From: an uncultured Anaerosacchariphilus sp.
GTDB taxonomy: Bacteria > Bacillota > Clostridia > Lachnospirales > Lachnospiraceae
Direction of reading: 5' to 3'
DNA: 7,913 nt
NCBI GenBank assembly: GCA_934373375.1
Contig: CAKROP010000081.1
Location: 1-7,913 of the forward strand
Shown: piece by piece, positions 6,625 to 7,913 of the stretch
How the letters are laid out: each line of letters begins with the position of its first letter
Position numbering within the stretch: the first letter of the stretch is position 1
Notes under the pieces: generated by a model
Databases searched by the model: none
Told to the model about the DNA's origin: nothing
The model's input: the letters and a program-made list of their open reading frames with translations, nothing else
Made by a program: the position numbers and the translations under genes

Positions 6625-7543
6625 GTCCAAGATACAGAATGGCGAAGCAGGCGGTGAGCAGGGCCGTACCGGCTTTGGCTTTCAGATAATCTGAAACCGA
6701 AAGCCGGGTTCCCTGCAGCATGCTTTCCGTCTGTGCAGCACCGGACAGACCGCCAAAGGAAACGATAAAGAGCGACAGCGCCCAGGCGGCGCGCCTGGTA
6801 AGGATCGGTGACGCGGCGGTCAGGGCAATCCCGTTTGTGATTTCCAGCAGGCCGACGGTCAGGCAGGAACACAGCGGCAGGGAGCCGATAAGGAGAAGCA
6901 GCAGCTTTGCCAGCATGGAGAACAGGATGAGATAGCCGCCGAGCTTCAGGATATTTTCCAGGCCGTCCATGATACAGGCATCCACGATTTTGAAGCTGAT
7001 TTGAGATCCGGATGTCTTTTTTTCTATGGATAGATCCGGAAAGGTCTGCCCGTGACGGGTCAGCGCCGCATAGAGGAGCGGCGCGCCATAGACCAGCAGA
7101 AGGGAAACAGGGATACGCTCCGGCAGCCTCAGCGCTTCCGTCAGACAGTAGCCGGTGAGAAAGGCGGGACTTGGGTTATTGGTAAAGGTAAGCAGGTACG
7201 CGCCTTCTTCGGGTGTGATACGGTTCTCCCGGACCAGATCGGCGGAGATCTTCGCTCCCACAGGGTATCCGCACAGGAAGCCCGTCAGCAGGCAGAAAGA
7301 GCCGTTCGGAGAGAGTCCGAAAAAGCTCCGTGCCAGGGGCGCAAGGAGCCGGGTGACGCCAGAGACCCCGTCCAGGGCGATCAGAAGCCGGGAGAGAATA
7401 AAAAAGGGGAGCAGCATTGGCAGCAGGGTGTGGAACCACAGCAGCAGTCCTTCCGAGGAAGCTGCAGCGGCCTGTACCGGAGCCAGCAGCAAAAAAGCAA
7501 GTAAGATCAGACTGACAGTCATAGAAATAATTTTTTTTCTCAT
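6575..7543 (-). CDS. ylbJ: Sporulation integral membrane protein YlbJ
   Basis: A 322-residue polytopic membrane protein with nucleoside-recognition (Gate)-type repeats. Hydrophobic segments lie near residues 8-28, 33-56, 83-95, 146-161, 203-221, 226-246, 253-270 and 291-317. Conserved YlbJ blocks are LPMLLPFF, GFLCGYPVGAK (88-98), TFTNNPSPAFLTGY (119-132), LEITNG (233-238) and SFGGLSGAAQ (262-271). YlbJ is needed for heat-resistant spores in B. subtilis; its transported substrate is unknown. It is shorter than the B. subtilis protein (about 400 aa). ATG 7543 is the earliest possible start because a TAG lies three codons upstream; Met8 (ATG ending at 7522) is an alternative. Neither has an SD. 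The gene is divergent from pepD and convergent with the operon. A sigma-E-like promoter lies just upstream. Confidence 0.9.
   Translation of the reverse strand: MRKKIISMTVSLILLAFLLLAPVQAAAASSEGLLLWFHTLLPMLLPFFILSRLLIALDGVSGVTRLLAPLARSFFGLSPNGSFCLLTGFLCGYPVGAKISADLVRENRITPEEGAYLLTFTNNPSPAFLTGYCLTEALRLPERIPVSLLLVYGAPLLYAALTRHGQTFPDLSIEKKTSGSQISFKIVDACIMDGLENILKLGGYLILFSMLAKLLLLLIGSLPLCSCLTVGLLEITNGIALTAASPILTRRAAWALSLFIVSFGGLSGAAQTESMLQGTRLSVSDYLKAKAGTALLTACFAILYLGLTDLPLALPLPAVLLR
6669..6707. repeat. 19-bp imperfect inverted repeat inside ylbJ
   Basis: The arm 6669-6687 (CCGGCTTTGGCTTTCAGAT) pairs with 6689-6707 at 17 of 19 positions around a single base, so a long hairpin with an internal two-mismatch bulge is possible in RNA of either strand. 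It sits in ylbJ codons for about residues 279-292 and about 45 nt past the stop of the plus-strand coiled-coil gene. No T-run follows on either strand, so it is not a standard intrinsic terminator. It may protect or delimit the operon's 3' end, or be a by-product of coding sequence. Confidence 0.5.
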
Positions 7544-7548
7544 AGAAA

Positions 7549-7578
7549 TCTATATGAGAGCAAGGAGGAACAATATGC
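7549..7578 (-). promoter_or_regulatory. Candidate sigma-E promoter for ylbJ
   Basis: Read on the minus strand, GCATATT (7578-7572) fits the sigma-E -35 box (KMATATT) exactly. CATATAGA (7556-7549) fits most of the -10 box (CATACAnT), with a 15-nt spacer. Transcription would start close to 7542, almost at the ylbJ ATG. ylbJ belongs to the mother-cell sigma-E regulon in B. subtilis, which makes the match meaningful. The -35 box overlaps the pepD start codon on the other strand. This is a consensus match by eye and is not proven. Confidence 0.45.
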
Positions 7579-7913
7579 GAGTTTTAGAAGGATTAGAGCC
7601 GAAGAAGGTATTTGAGTATTTTGAGGATCTGACACAGATTCCGAGAGGTTCGGGAAATGAAGCAGGAGCGGCAGAGTATTGTATGGAGTTTGCGAAGAAG
7701 CGTGGACTTTCCGCGTCCCGGGACGAGTTCAACAATGTGGTCATCGTTAAAGAGGCTTCCGCAGGTTACGAGGACGCCCCCACCGTCATCATCCAGGGAC
7801 ATCTGGATATGGTGTGCGAGAAAGAGCCAGACTGCGCCATTGATTTCGCGCAGGATCCCCTGGACGTGGCTGTAGACGGTGATTTCGTATACGCAAAAGG
7901 AACTACCCTCGGC
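7575..7913 (+). CDS. pepD: Aminoacyl-histidine dipeptidase (PepD-like, M20 family), N-terminal part
   Basis: The first 113 codons of a gene that runs past the window end; full-length PepD proteins are about 480 residues. The start MRVLEGLEPKKVFEYFEDL, then QIPRGSGNE, is typical of the PepD (beta-Ala-His/Xaa-His dipeptidase) group. Metal-site features visible are IIQGHLDMVCEK with His76 as zinc ligand and Asp78 beside it. The fragment ends in AKGTTLG, just before the expected zinc-binding AD(N) residues. The enzyme is a cytoplasmic zinc aminopeptidase that cleaves dipeptides such as carnosine-type substrates. ATG 7575 has a strong SD AAGGAGG (7562-7568) with 6-nt spacing. It is divergent from ylbJ with only 31 nt between start codons, so its own promoter must overlap the 5' end of ylbJ; no convincing one was found. 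Confidence 0.88.
   Translation, partial: MRVLEGLEPKKVFEYFEDLTQIPRGSGNEAGAAEYCMEFAKKRGLSASRDEFNNVVIVKEASAGYEDAPTVIIQGHLDMVCEKEPDCAIDFAQDPLDVAVDGDFVYAKGTTLG

Noticed and set aside
6618..7504. Open frames on both strands within ylbJ (for example plus-strand 7052-7504)
   Set aside because: They overlap a strongly supported membrane protein, have charged low-complexity translations typical of antisense frames over hydrophobic codons, and lack domains.
1..7913. Mobile element, CRISPR array, phage or defence system
   Set aside because: No transposase, integrase, terminal repeats, spaced direct repeats, or nuclease/helicase genes were found; all complete genes are housekeeping, sporulation-associated or small conserved proteins.

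Overview
The window is a compact, gene-dense chromosomal segment of ordinary bacterial DNA. It points to a spore-forming, Gram-positive Clostridia bacterium, most likely Lachnospiraceae. The evidence is an end fragment of a SpoVB/MurJ-like flippase, a complete YlbJ sporulation membrane protein, a DUF896/YnzC-family protein, strong GGAGG-type ribosome binding sites, and the gene string rsmD-coaD-(coiled-coil protein)-ylbJ. No plasmid, phage, IS, CRISPR, rRNA or tRNA signal was seen, and base composition looks uniform by eye.

Layout. (1) Positions 1-609: 3' end of a spoVB-like polysaccharide/lipid flippase gene. It is followed by a terminator-like hairpin that also contains the ribosome binding site of the next gene. 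(2) 672-1118: a small membrane-anchored protein whose C-terminal part resembles the BofC C-terminal domain. (3) 1119-1206: a short regulatory gap with a plausible promoter, a cluster of AGTTA repeats and a perfect 10-bp inverted repeat. (4) 1207-6624: a tightly packed plus-strand operon, proB, patatin-like phospholipase, DUF896 protein, 5-formyl-THF cyclo-ligase (fthC), proA, rsmD, coaD and a DivIVA-like coiled-coil protein. Neighbouring genes mostly overlap or lie within a few bases; the largest gap is 31 nt. (5) 6575-7543 on the minus strand: ylbJ, converging on and overlapping the operon's last gene by 50 nt. (6) 7575-7913: the 5' part of a pepD-like M20 dipeptidase gene, divergent from ylbJ.

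How the genes fit together. proB and proA supply the first two steps of proline synthesis, but three genes sit between them. The rest of the operon is housekeeping: folate one-carbon interconversion, 16S rRNA methylation and coenzyme A synthesis. In Bacillus subtilis the order rsmD(ylbH)-coaD(ylbI)-ylbJ-patatin(ylbK) is recalled from general knowledge. Here the same gene types recur in rearranged form, with the patatin upstream in the proline operon and ylbJ inverted. Three genes (spoVB-like, BofC-like, ylbJ) have sporulation associations.

No clearly new multi-gene system is visible. The points most worth checking are the SD-containing terminator hairpin, the repeat cluster before proB, a sigma-E-like promoter for ylbJ that overlaps the pepD start, the convergent overlap without a terminator, and the poorly characterised BofC-like and DivIVA-like genes.
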